From Oscillospiraceae bacterium (GTDB lineage: Bacteria > Bacillota > Clostridia > Oscillospirales > Oscillospiraceae): DNA of 42,361 bases. The stretch covers positions 1 through 42,361 of the forward strand of contig CACYXC010000036.1 of NCBI GenBank assembly GCA_902778285.1, given 5' to 3'. Both the position numbers and the translations under genes were made by a program. Shown here one piece after another: positions 6,178 to 14,504 of this stretch. Numbering within the stretch: the first letter of the stretch is position 1; every line of letters starts with the position of its first letter. The notes below the pieces were generated by a model. The model saw nothing but the letters and a program-made list of their open reading frames with translations. It had not been told where the DNA came from and searched no databases.

Positions 6178-7325
6178 TCGTCGCCGCCTCCCTTCGTGTC
6201 ATCATAGTAGCGCCAGCAGCTGACGATGTGGGTATCCGTCACATGGCACTCGGGCGGGTATTTGCCCTGGCAGCGCTCCACGCACTTTTCGCAGCGGTCG
6301 CGGAAGTAGCAGTAATCCGGCATGTTGACGGGGTTCGGCACGGAGCCGGGAATGGAATACAGCCGGTCGACGACCTTGTTGATCACGGGCTTGGATTCCA
6401 TCAGGCCGATGGTGTAGGGGTGGCGCGGATCGAGGAAGACCTCGTTCGCGAGGCCCTTTTCCACCACGCGGCCGGCATACATGACCACCACGTAGTCCGC
6501 CATCTCGGCGATGACGCCCAGGTCGTGGGTGATCAGCATGATGGAGGCGTTGATTTCGCCCTTCAGCTTGCGCAGCAGTTCGAGGATCTGCGCCTGAATG
6601 GTCACATCCAGCGCAGTGGTCGGCTCGTCGGCGATGATCAGGCGCGGGTTGCAGACCAGCGCCATCGCGATCACGATGCGCTGACGCATGCCGCCGGACA
6701 GCTCGTGCGGGTAACGCTCGTAGATGCCCTCGGCATCGGGGATGCCGACCATCTTGATCGCGTCGATGGAGCGCTGCTTGACCTCCTCCTCCGTCATCTC
6801 CGGGTTGTGGAGCTTGATGACCTCATCGAGCTGGAAGCCGATGCGGAAGACGGGGTTGAGGCTGGTCATGGGCTCCTGGAAGATCATGGAGACCACGTTG
6901 CCGCGGATCGAACGCATGGCGTCGATGGGCATCTTCGCCACATCGTAGGCCTTGTCGCCCAGATTCAGGCGCATCTCGCCGGAGACGACCTGGCCCTGGG
7001 GGCGCTGGACGAGCTGCATCAGGGAGAGGCTGGTGACGGATTTGCCGCAGCCGCTCTCGCCGACGATGCCGACCGTCTTGCCCACCGGGACATTGAAGCT
7101 CACGCCGTCCACGGCCTTGACCGTACCGACGTCGGTGAAGAAATAGGTGTGCAGATCGTCAAACTCGACGACGTTGCCCTCGTCCTTCATCGTCGTCAGA
7201 TACTCGGACTCGGGCACGTGCTTGCGGGAGAGGCGCTTGTCGAGCTCGCGGGTGATCTTCGCATTTTCCTTGCTGATCTTCCGCAGCTCTTTGGCGCTGA
7301 TAAAGTTTGAATTCTTTTTCGCCAT
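6174..7325 (-). CDS. oppD: Oligopeptide ABC transporter ATP-binding protein OppD
   Basis: A 383-residue partner ATPase of OppF. It has Walker A GESGCGKS, signature LSGGMRQR, Walker B LIIADEPTTALD and an oligo_HPY tail with CYFRDRCEKCVERC. It carries a lysine-rich N-terminal extension of about 50 residues before the usual first strand (NVVEFDDLHTYFFTD), so it is longer than typical OppD. The extension is charged and likely helical. GGAGGGAT precedes the ATG. It lies 15 bases after oppC. Confidence 0.94.
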   Translation of the reverse strand: MAKKNSNFISAKELRKISKENAKITRELDKRLSRKHVPESEYLTTMKDEGNVVEFDDLHTYFFTDVGTVKAVDGVSFNVPVGKTVGIVGESGCGKSVTSLSLMQLVQRPQGQVVSGEMRLNLGDKAYDVAKMPIDAMRSIRGNVVSMIFQEPMTSLNPVFRIGFQLDEVIKLHNPEMTEEEVKQRSIDAIKMVGIPDAEGIYERYPHELSGGMRQRIVIAMALVCNPRLIIADEPTTALDVTIQAQILELLRKLKGEINASIMLITHDLGVIAEMADYVVVMYAGRVVEKGLANEVFLDPRHPYTIGLMESKPVINKVVDRLYSIPGSVPNPVNMPDYCYFRDRCEKCVERCQGKYPPECHVTDTHIVSCWRYYDDTKGGGDE

Positions 7326-7340
7326 CTTCTATCCCTCCCC

Positions 7341-9095
7341 TCAGCGCTTCATCTTGGGATCGAAGGCGTCGCGCAGACCGTCGCCGACGAAGTTGAAGCC
7401 AAGGACCGTCAGCACGATGAGCAGACCGGCGGGGATCCACAGATACCAGCAGTTGGTCATGACATAGATGTTGGACGAGGAGTTGATGATGCTGCCCCAG
7501 GAGGCGAGCGGGTACTTGATGCCCAGACCCAGGAAGGACAGCGTGGCCTCGGCCAGGATGATGCTGCCCAGACCCATGGTGGCCTGCACGATCAGCAGAG
7601 GCATGACGTTCGGCACCAGATGGCGGAAGATACGGCGGCTGACGGCGATGCCGGTGGCCTCTGTGGCGACCATGAAGTCCTGCTCACGCAGGGAGAGGAT
7701 CTGGCCGCGGACCACACGGGCCACGCCCGTCCAGCCCATGATGCCCATAATGGCCATCATCATGTACAATCGAACGTAGGGGTCCACCTCAAAGGAGTCC
7801 ATGATGGCGCCTGCGATGATCATCATCGGATAGTAGGGGATGGAGTTGAACAGGTCGACGAAACGCATCAGCAGAGTATCGACCCAGCCGCCGAAGTAGC
7901 CGGAGATGCCGCCGATCACGATGCCGATCAGGTTCTCCAGCAGCATGACCACGAAGCCGACCAGCAGGGAGATGCGGCCGCCGTACATCAGGCGGGTCAG
8001 CACGTCCATGCCGTGGTCGTCGGTGCCCAGCCAGTGCTTGGCGCTGGGGGGCGAGTACATGTCGATCAGATAGGTCTCCTGCTCGGTGGAGATGATGTAA
8101 GTGTTGCCGCGCATCTGGATGGTGTGCTTCTCGGTCACGCCGTCGGCGTTGACGTACTCAAAGCTTGTCTGCTTGTCGGCGATCGCCTCCGCCGCCGCGG
8201 CCTTGTATTCGATGGGCAGGAACACGCCGACATTGACGGAGTTGACGATGACGTTGCTCACGTTCGCGACATAGTCGCCGTTAAGAAGCACGTCGGCGTT
8301 GGTCTCATCCTCGATCTCGAGGGTATAGACCGTGCCGTCCACCTCGAACTCGCTCTCGCCCTTGTGCATGGCAGTCTCGCATTCCTTACGGAATTCGAAG
8401 CTGGCGACAAGGTCGTTATTCTGCGCGTCGTAGGCGGCAAAGTTGAGCATGCTTGCGAGGCCGACCGGCGACATGCGGTGGAGAACATAGCTCTTTGCTG
8501 CGCCCTTGGTGAGGGTGAAGACGCAGTCCTCAGCCTCGAAGCTGGTCTGATTCTTGTTGATGGCCTGCACCGCGGCGTCCGTCACGGCCTTGGAGAGCTC
8601 GACGCCCGCGGCCGGTTTCACATCCGCGATCTTTCCCAGGACCGTCACGCTGCCAACTTCCTCGCCCACGGTGAGTACGTAGAAGTTGTCGTCAACCTTG
8701 CTCGCAAGGTAGGTGATACCATCCGCCTGGAAGGTGACTTCGGAGGCGGCGGCATTTTTCACCTTGCTGTTGAAGGTGGCGCGGGTCATGGTGGACAGGG
8801 GCTTATCGGTCGCGGAGGTAAAGCGGTATTCGGTGTTGACCGCCGCGCCCGCGTATTCCTTGTTGGCCTTATCGACCTTATAGAAGACCTGATCCTGCCG
8901 GTAGGGCGAGATGATGCCGCCCAGGAAGGAAAAGGCAAACATGAAAAACAGCGTGCAGATGCCGACGATGGCCAGCTTGTTGCGGATGAAGCGCTTGAAG
9001 ACCATCATGCCGGGCGAAAGAACCTTTACGCGGCGGCCGTCGTCCAGGCTGAGCTGTTCTTCTTCCTTGTTGATGTTCGTTGTATTCTCACTCAT
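7341..9095 (-). CDS. oppC: Oligopeptide ABC transporter permease OppC with large extracellular insertion
   Basis: A 584-residue permease; ordinary OppC is about 300-340 residues. TM1 is about residues 41-62. The normal permease core resumes at HWLGTDDHGMDVLTRL (about 354-369) and includes the EAA loop near EATGIAVSRRIFRHLVPNVMP. Between them is an insertion of roughly 250 residues, predicted outside the membrane. It contains four loosely repeated units (near 108-142, 168-206, 236-262 and 297-336). Each unit has an Ala-rich helix, then a T/S-F-x-A/V/Y-(D)G-x-x-Y-x-L strand pair. AGGAGGAGAGC precedes the ATG. The insertion may contact the binding protein or the cell wall, which is inference. 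Confidence 0.92.
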   Translation of the reverse strand: MSENTTNINKEEEQLSLDDGRRVKVLSPGMMVFKRFIRNKLAIVGICTLFFMFAFSFLGGIISPYRQDQVFYKVDKANKEYAGAAVNTEYRFTSATDKPLSTMTRATFNSKVKNAAASEVTFQADGITYLASKVDDNFYVLTVGEEVGSVTVLGKIADVKPAAGVELSKAVTDAAVQAINKNQTSFEAEDCVFTLTKGAAKSYVLHRMSPVGLASMLNFAAYDAQNNDLVASFEFRKECETAMHKGESEFEVDGTVYTLEIEDETNADVLLNGDYVANVSNVIVNSVNVGVFLPIEYKAAAAEAIADKQTSFEYVNADGVTEKHTIQMRGNTYIISTEQETYLIDMYSPPSAKHWLGTDDHGMDVLTRLMYGGRISLLVGFVVMLLENLIGIVIGGISGYFGGWVDTLLMRFVDLFNSIPYYPMMIIAGAIMDSFEVDPYVRLYMMMAIMGIMGWTGVARVVRGQILSLREQDFMVATEATGIAVSRRIFRHLVPNVMPLLIVQATMGLGSIILAEATLSFLGLGIKYPLASWGSIINSSSNIYVMTNCWYLWIPAGLLIVLTVLGFNFVGDGLRDAFDPKMKR

Positions 9096-9116
9096 AATGC
9101 TCTCCTCCTGCTCGGC

Positions 9117-10112
9117 TTAATTGACACGCACACGGGGATCGACCACCGCGTACATAATATCGGCCAGCATCAGGCTGATCTGCGTGAGGATCAGACCGAA
9201 CATGGAATAAAACATGGTAAAGGGCAGATCGCCGGCCACCATGGCGTCATAGGCGATGTAGCCGATGCCGGGGATCTGATAGAGAGTCTCCGTGATCATG
9301 GAGCCGGAGAACAGGCTGGGGATCAGATAGCTCATATAGCTGACCAGCGGGATCAGCGTGTTGCGGAAGGCATGGCGGTTGATGACCACGCGCTCCGACA
9401 GGCCCTTGGCGCGGGCAGTCCGGATATAGTCGGCGTTGAGGACCTCCAGCATGTTGGTGCGGGTGTAACGCGTCAGGCCGCCGATATTCAGCATGGCCAG
9501 CGTCAGCACAGGCAGGAACATGTGATGCATGATATCCAGTACTTTGCGGCCTTGGCTGAGCTGCTGATGATAGCGGCCGACCAGGCCGTAGAGGTCGAAC
9601 CATCCGAGCTTGACGGCAAATGCGTATTTCAAAACCGTTGCGAGGAAGAAGGTAGGCAGTGAGATGCACAGCATGGCAAACACGGTGATGCCGTAGTCGA
9701 ATCCGCTGTACTGATGGCGCGCGGCCTGAATGCCCAGCGGAATACAAATGATTACCTCCAGGAAAACGGTGATGATATTCAAAAGGAAAGAGTACCAGAT
9801 GGTCTCGCCGAACTTCTGCGTGACAGGGATGCCGTACTTCCAGCTCACGCCGAAGTCTCCGCGCAGGACGCCGCCGAACCAGCTCAGAAAGCCGGAAACG
9901 ACGTTGGTGTTCATATGGTAGGACTCATTGAGCTGATCCAGCCACTCCTGGTACGTAGGGCCGCCGGTTGTGGCGCTGGCGGCGGCACGCTGACGAGCCA
10001 TGGCCTCAACAAAGCTGGTGGGCATGGCGCGCAGAACGCCGTATACGATGAACGATCCGAGAAATATGATGATGATCGCAAGAAAAACGCGGCGTACAAT
10101 AAATTTCCACAC
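9117..10112 (-). CDS. oppB: Oligopeptide ABC transporter permease OppB
   Basis: A 331-residue inner permease with the usual N-terminal FIVRRVFLAIIIIFLGSFIVYGVLR helix and a C-terminal core with the EAA loop ARAKGLSERVVINRHAFRNTLIP. It ends in DIMYAVVDPRVRVN as OppB proteins do. The start is GTG at 10112, with GGGAGGA about ten bases upstream. It is separated from oppA by a 135-base gap with a strong hairpin, so permease output is likely set below that of the binding protein. Confidence 0.95.
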   Translation of the reverse strand: MWKFIVRRVFLAIIIIFLGSFIVYGVLRAMPTSFVEAMARQRAAASATTGGPTYQEWLDQLNESYHMNTNVVSGFLSWFGGVLRGDFGVSWKYGIPVTQKFGETIWYSFLLNIITVFLEVIICIPLGIQAARHQYSGFDYGITVFAMLCISLPTFFLATVLKYAFAVKLGWFDLYGLVGRYHQQLSQGRKVLDIMHHMFLPVLTLAMLNIGGLTRYTRTNMLEVLNADYIRTARAKGLSERVVINRHAFRNTLIPLVSYMSYLIPSLFSGSMITETLYQIPGIGYIAYDAMVAGDLPFTMFYSMFGLILTQISLMLADIMYAVVDPRVRVN

Positions 10113-10176
10113 GGTTGAAGTTCCTCCCGGATTTTTTAAGCTTCCCCGGAAGAGAAAGCTCTATAATAACCGATGC

Positions 10177-10213
10177 CCCTGGCAGACTCCCGCAAAGCGG
10201 GAGTCTGCCAGGG
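10177..10213 (-). terminator. Intercistronic hairpin between oppA and oppB
   Basis: A perfect 17-bp stem (10177-10193 with 10197-10213) closed by AAA. On the minus strand it has no T run after it, so it is better read as an RNA 3'-end stabiliser or partial attenuator that raises oppA mRNA over oppBCDF. Confidence 0.7.
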
Positions 10214-10247
10214 AAAATGAGTTTGCGTATTGGATTCGTCCGCTGTC

Positions 10248-12620
10248 TTACTTGACAGCATTCATCTCCATAGACTGAACCTCAGCCAGCCAGCCCCAAT
10301 AAGTGGTGACGTCGGGCGTGACAGTGTCGATGTTGACACGCTCGGTGCTGGCGATGACGATGTTCTGGCGCTGGTAGGCAGGAATCTCAACGGCCCAATC
10401 CATGATCTCGTTCAGAGCGGCGGTGTAGACCTCCTTGCGGTAGGACTGGTCAGCGCTCTGGCGAGCGTCCAGAATCAGCTGATCGAGCAGCTCGGACTGG
10501 ATGTGGTAGTGGTTGGAGTCGGAACCGCCAAGGCCGACGATGTTGGAGCTGTGGTAGACCTGATACATATCCGGGTCGATGGTGGAGCCCCAGGCGGCGC
10601 ACCACATGTTCTGAGTGCCGGCGTCAAGAGCATCCCACAGGACGTTGGAGTCAGCGGGGTCGTTGATCTTCAGCTCGATGCCGATCTCGGCAAGGCTCTG
10701 CTGGGCAGCGGTCAGGATAGCGAAGCAGGGGTGGTCGCCCGTGCCGTCGCCGGGGATGATGACCTCATAGGACAGGGCAGCGCCCTCGGGAGCGGCGGTG
10801 AAGACACCGGCGGCCTCGTCGAAGGTGTAGCCGGCGGCCTTCAGGAAGCCGATGGCGGCCTGCTGGGCGGCGGCGTACTTGTCCTCAGCGCTCATGTCCG
10901 CAGTGTAGATGGGATTGCCGTCCACATCCACGGAGAAGGCAACGCGGTAGCCCTCGTCGGTGGGCTGGGGAGCGGCCCAGGAGGTGGAGGAGATGGGGTA
11001 GTTGATGACAGCAGCGGCGTCGCCGTAGTAGCTGTCGAACGCGGTGTCGCGGTACACGGCCAGAACGGTGGCGAAGGCCTTGCGCAGGTTCTTGGAGGCC
11101 TCGGAGCCCGGCTCGCCGGCGACGTTCATGGTGTCGGCGTTCATGCCGATGTAGCCGTAGCCGAGGTTCGCGACGGAGTAGGTGGTGACGACGTCACCGG
11201 TGACTTCGTTGTTGCTGTTGAAGGACTGGAGCATCTCGAAGTTGGACTTGCTGCCGGTCATCTCGCCGCCGTCGGCAGCACCGGTCTGGACAGCGCTCGC
11301 AACTTCAGCGGCGTTGGTCTCCTTGTACTGGAAGCTCTTGATCTGGGGAGCGCCCAGGTAGTAGTACTCGTTGGCCTCGTAGTAGGCAACGCGGTTCTCA
11401 TAGGAGACGAACTTGTAGGGGCCGGCGCCCATGGGCTCGGCAATCTTCGCCTGGGCGATGCTCAGGTCGCCGAAGGGATGGCCGAACTGACCGGCCTCGT
11501 AGTCGTACTGGGCGGGATCGCCGTAGTAGTGCAGCGGGGTGATGCTCAGGCCGAGGATGGAGTACACGGCGGGAGCGGAGAAGCCCTTGACCTGGACCTC
11601 AACGGTGTAGTCGTCCACGCGCTTGATGCCGGAGATGTGGGAAACGCCTTCGCTCATATCGACACCGGCATTGGCGGCGACAGCAGCCATCAGTTCGTTG
11701 TTGATTGCGTCAACAGAAGAACCGGTGGCAGATTCACCGGCTGCCAGGTAAGCATCATAGCTGCCGGCATACTTGTTGAAAGCTACCGCGTACAGGTCAT
11801 CCAGCGTGCAGTCTTCAGGAACTTCAACGCCGGTGGAGAAGCCCCACAGCTCGCCGGCGAGGAAAACCTTCAGGCCGTCGGAGGCGGTGATTTCGTCATA
11901 GGTCTTGCCGATCATTTCGGCATACTGCTCGGCATACGCACCGTACACATAGTCAACGATGCCCTGCAGGTCAGCTTTCCAGGCCTCAGTTACGTCAGCG
12001 GCATACTTGTCGAAGATTTCCTGAGTGAAAGCGTCGCCTTCAGCAACCGCGTACTCCGCGCCGTTGGCCGCGAAAGCAGCCTTGACAGCTTCAGCAGCGG
12101 CGGAAACCTCTTCCACGTTGGCCTCGGGGATCTGGGTGCGGTAAGCCTGCAGGCCCAGGATGTCGTAGCTGGAGAGCGTGGTGGAGCCGTTGTAAGCGGG
12201 ATCCAGATACACATAGTAGGTGAAGATGACGTCGTCGATGGTGACAGGCTCACCGTCGGAGAACTTGAGGTCCTCGCGCATCTTGTAGGAGTAGGTGGTG
12301 ATGTCGGTCTCTTCGTCGTAGTTGACGGCCAGATCGCCGGTGCCGTAATAGGTATAGTCCGTTCCGTTGTAGGAGTGGACCTCACCCTCGATACCGTTGT
12401 AGACGATGCCGCCGACACGGTCGGTGGTCATCATGCCGATCTGCGTCAGACCAGCCACGTCCTGATCGTACGCGGTGTCGGCGAAGAAGGGGCTGAACTT
12501 CTGGGAGAGGGCACTGGTGGCGACGACCAGCGGGGTGTCGTCACCCTCGGCGAATGCAGTGGTCATGCCAAGGCTGAGGACCATGGCCAGTGCAAGCAGC
12601 AGGGCTAACAGCTTTTTCAT
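10248..12620 (-). CDS. oppA: Oligopeptide ABC transporter substrate-binding protein
   Basis: A 790-residue extracytoplasmic solute-binding protein of family 5; OppA is usually about 540-600 residues. The start is MKKLLALLLALAM at 12620, with GGAGG eight bases upstream; an in-frame start 31 codons earlier is inside the promoter. A signal peptide (1-25) ends in TAFA-EG with a type I site. There is no Cys lipobox, which is unusual for a monoderm binding protein. SBP5 features include YSYKMREDLKFSDGEPVTIDDVIFTYY (about 110-136). An Ala/Glu-rich insertion of about 160 residues (165-325) splits the N-terminal domain. It is the first gene of the operon. Confidence 0.93.
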   Translation of the reverse strand: MKKLLALLLALAMVLSLGMTTAFAEGDDTPLVVATSALSQKFSPFFADTAYDQDVAGLTQIGMMTTDRVGGIVYNGIEGEVHSYNGTDYTYYGTGDLAVNYDEETDITTYSYKMREDLKFSDGEPVTIDDVIFTYYVYLDPAYNGSTTLSSYDILGLQAYRTQIPEANVEEVSAAAEAVKAAFAANGAEYAVAEGDAFTQEIFDKYAADVTEAWKADLQGIVDYVYGAYAEQYAEMIGKTYDEITASDGLKVFLAGELWGFSTGVEVPEDCTLDDLYAVAFNKYAGSYDAYLAAGESATGSSVDAINNELMAAVAANAGVDMSEGVSHISGIKRVDDYTVEVQVKGFSAPAVYSILGLSITPLHYYGDPAQYDYEAGQFGHPFGDLSIAQAKIAEPMGAGPYKFVSYENRVAYYEANEYYYLGAPQIKSFQYKETNAAEVASAVQTGAADGGEMTGSKSNFEMLQSFNSNNEVTGDVVTTYSVANLGYGYIGMNADTMNVAGEPGSEASKNLRKAFATVLAVYRDTAFDSYYGDAAAVINYPISSTSWAAPQPTDEGYRVAFSVDVDGNPIYTADMSAEDKYAAAQQAAIGFLKAAGYTFDEAAGVFTAAPEGAALSYEVIIPGDGTGDHPCFAILTAAQQSLAEIGIELKINDPADSNVLWDALDAGTQNMWCAAWGSTIDPDMYQVYHSSNIVGLGGSDSNHYHIQSELLDQLILDARQSADQSYRKEVYTAALNEIMDWAVEIPAYQRQNIVIASTERVNIDTVTPDVTTYWGWLAEVQSMEMNAVK

Positions 12621-12684
12621 ACATTGAACCTCCATAAAAATTCTTTTGCTGGGCTTGAAAAAAAGTGCGGCAAAAGTCATGTCT

Positions 12685-12713
12685 ATTTTAACGAATATGC
12701 TCCGTTTTGTCAA
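12685..12713 (-). promoter_or_regulatory. opp operon promoter
   Basis: TTGACA (12708-12713), 17-bp spacer, TAAAAT (12685-12690) on the minus strand. This is close to consensus, about 65 bp before oppA. Confidence 0.85.
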
Positions 12714-12793
12714 TTTGTTCGGGGCAGTTTTTTTGTCTGCCCTTTATTTTCTATCAATAATAACCAGCGAGTGCCGCTTTCGGACGGCCTCTC

Positions 12794-12835
12794 TTGTTTT
12801 TTTATACAGAGAATAGTATAATAGATAAAGGAGGT
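12794..12835 (+). promoter_or_regulatory. Promoter and ribosome site for the 12.8-kb membrane gene pair
   Basis: TTGTTT (12794-12799), 17-bp spacer, TATAAT (12817-12822), then AAAGGAGGT (12827-12835) eight bases before the ATG. The leader is very short. It diverges from the opp promoter. Confidence 0.75.
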
Positions 12836-12843
12836 CCGGATCA

Positions 12844-13389
12844 ATGAAGGAACGAAAATACAAAAACGACTGGCGCAGTGAGTTCAGGATAGACCCTGTC
12901 ACAGGCCGCGAAACGCAGGAGATGATCTATGTCGGGAAATGGTACGTGGCGGAGAACGCCGCTGCCTGTCGGCGGGCGCTGCATTGGGCCTGCGCGGCAA
13001 ACCTCCTGTTTTTCGTTCTGCTTCTGGTCTATTTCCTGCTGGACTTTCCCGGCGCGACCACGCTCTATGTTTTTGTGCCCGCGGCGATCGCCCTCTTCCC
13101 ATGGCTGTACTGGCTCATGGGCTGCGCCGCCGCTCTGCACGCGCCTGACAGGCTCACGCGCATCCAGCGCGAGACCGGCATCGGCCGGGTGCTGCGCAGC
13201 GCGGTCGGCTGCGCGGTTTTTTCCGGGCTTGCCGTACTGGGCGACTGTGTTTTTCTCTTTCTGGGCGGCGCGGCGCGCGGAGAACTCCCCGGCTTCCCGC
13301 TGCTGCTGGCCGCCGCGGCGGTCGCTTTGTTTGCCGCGCTGCGGACCCGCGGCGTGTTTCTTGCTATGATCGAGGAGGACAATGCATGA
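12844..13389 (+). CDS. Unknown four-helix membrane protein
   Basis: A 181-residue protein not recognised. The N-terminal 45 residues are charged and carry KNDWRSEFRIDPVTGRETQEMIYVG. Four hydrophobic segments follow, near residues 48-67, 72-96, 119-141 and 148-167. A hydrophilic loop (DRLTRIQRETGIGR) splits two helical hairpins, so both ends should be cytoplasmic. The AAAGGAGGT site fixes the start. It overlaps the next gene by four bases (ATGA), so the two products probably act together. No catalytic motif is seen. Confidence 0.75.
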   Translation: MKERKYKNDWRSEFRIDPVTGRETQEMIYVGKWYVAENAAACRRALHWACAANLLFFVLLLVYFLLDFPGATTLYVFVPAAIALFPWLYWLMGCAAALHAPDRLTRIQRETGIGRVLRSAVGCAVFSGLAVLGDCVFLFLGGAARGELPGFPLLLAAAAVALFAALRTRGVFLAMIEEDNA

Positions 13390-13892
13390 AATGGTTTTCC
13401 AAGTTCCTGATTGCGCTTGCGGTCGTCCTGCTGCTGGGCAGTATCCTGTTTTTTGTCTATCTGCTTAACGCCCGCATGCAGGCGACGGAATACCGCTTTC
13501 AGATCGACTCGCTGCTGGCCGCGGCCGAGCTTGCGAACGAGGGGCAGACGCAGACCGATCCCGGGAAGGCCGTGATCGCGGAATACGACGGGCGGCGCAT
13601 GCTCGTCGTCCCGGGCAACTATACCGCGCTCGCCTATTATCTGGAGCGCGACGCGGTTTCCCCGCTCTTTGGCAGGCCGGACCCGAAAAGCTCGCTGCAC
13701 ATCACGATCCTCGATCTTGCCGAGCTCTATGTCACCCCCACCGGCAAGGCGGGCGACCAGGTGCTGATCTCGCTCAAGGGACAGGATCGGAACATCGTGG
13801 TGCATGTGCGCGGCGGCAACGAGTGGGCACAGCTGCTCGAATGCTGCATGGAGGGCACCTATCACGACAGCAATATTCCGCTGGAGCCCTGA
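13386..13892 (+). CDS. Unknown membrane-anchored extracytoplasmic protein
   Basis: A 168-residue protein with one N-terminal helix (about residues 6-28), then a soluble domain that should face outside. That domain has short strands (AVIAEYDGRRMLVVPGNYTALAYYL and LHITILDLAELYV) and ends with NEWAQLLECCMEGTYHDSN. There is no lipobox and no known motif. It is translationally coupled to the preceding membrane protein. A role as a partner or sensor domain for that protein is inference from coupling. Confidence 0.72.
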   Translation: MKWFSKFLIALAVVLLLGSILFFVYLLNARMQATEYRFQIDSLLAAAELANEGQTQTDPGKAVIAEYDGRRMLVVPGNYTALAYYLERDAVSPLFGRPDPKSSLHITILDLAELYVTPTGKAGDQVLISLKGQDRNIVVHVRGGNEWAQLLECCMEGTYHDSNIPLEP

Positions 13893-13940
13893 GGCCGGGT
13901 GGCATATCCGCCGTGAGCCCCGATCTCCCATAAGCAAAAC

Positions 13941-13980
13941 GACACCCCATATATCGGCCGAGGCCGGTATATGGGGTGTC
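13941..13980. terminator. 40-base hairpin, left copy
   Basis: GACACCCCATATA pairs with TATATGGGGTGTC, with an inner CGGCC/GGCCG stem. It lies 48 bases after the preceding stop and is repeated base for base at 14096-14134. Confidence 0.75.
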
Positions 13981-14095
13981 AGACTGTAGGCAAACCCATG
14001 CTGCCGAAGTTTGACACGCATGGGGAGAGCGCGAGAGGGGATTGGTTATTCCCTCTCGCGATTGATATACTCAAAAATGAGAACTTTTTCAGCTT
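13981..14095. repeat. Dispersed multi-hairpin repeat, copy 2 (reverse orientation)
   Basis: A 115-base element with stem CGCGAGAGGG (14030-14039) and CCCTCTCGCG (14051-14060), GCATGGGGAGAG, and TCAGACTGTAGGCAAAC at the left border. It is the reverse complement of the blocks at 1-93. It is flanked on both sides by the same 39-40 base hairpin. Confidence 0.8.
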
Positions 14096-14134
14096 GACAC
14101 CCCATATATCGGCCGAGGCCGGTATATGGGGTGT
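14096..14134 (-). terminator. 40-base hairpin, right copy, after hypA
   Basis: Identical over 39 bases to 13941-13979. It lies about 28 bases beyond the hypA stop codon and may end that transcript. Confidence 0.7.
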
Positions 14135-14162
14135 TCTATATGGTTTTGTTCCGGCAGTGCCG

Positions 14163-14504
14163 CTACGGGGCGAGGATCTCCTTGAGCGTCAGATCCCGCC
14201 CGGTCAGCGGCACGAGCTTGTTCCCGCGGCATTTCGGGCAGCGCAGATCGTTCACGTCCGCCGTGAACTCCTCCCCGCAGTCCATGCACTGGGCGGTGCC
14301 CGGCAGGTCTTCGATCACGAACTCCGTGTCCTGCAGCTCGGTCCCGTCGGTGACGGCGACCCAGCAGTCGGCCAGATAGCTGGAGACGACCCCGCTCAGG
14401 GAGCCGACCTCCACCGTGATGCGCGTGATCTCCGTCAGCTCCTCGTCCTTCATGATGCCGCGCACCATCTTGAGCATGGCATCACAGATCCCCAGCTCGT
14501 GCAT
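14163..14504 (-). CDS. hypA: HypA hydrogenase nickel-incorporation protein
   Basis: A 113-residue nickel metallochaperone that delivers Ni to [NiFe] hydrogenase or urease-type sites. The N-terminal MHELGICDAM holds His2, the nickel ligand, with Glu3. The zinc site is Cys73/Cys76 (CMDC) and Cys89/Cys92 (CPKC). Length is full for HypA. The ATG shares one base with the stop of the oxidoreductase upstream (TAATG), so translation is coupled. No hydrogenase structural gene or hypB-F is in the window; the nickel enzyme it serves must be elsewhere. Confidence 0.93.
   Translation of the reverse strand: MHELGICDAMLKMVRGIMKDEELTEITRITVEVGSLSGVVSSYLADCWVAVTDGTELQDTEFVIEDLPGTAQCMDCGEEFTADVNDLRCPKCRGNKLVPLTGRDLTLKEILAP

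Noticed and set aside
7620-9662. A 680-codon plus-strand frame across oppC/oppB
   Set aside because: Antisense shadow, rich in His/Asp/Gly repeats that come from reverse-reading hydrophobic codons.
10230-12608. A 792-codon plus-strand frame across oppA
   Set aside because: Antisense shadow with Val/Gly/Asp-rich composition and no domain; oppA on the other strand has a signal peptide and family motifs.
12621-12713. Longer oppA start
   Set aside because: The extra 31 codons cover the promoter and the GGAGG site; a signal peptide begins cleanly at 12620.
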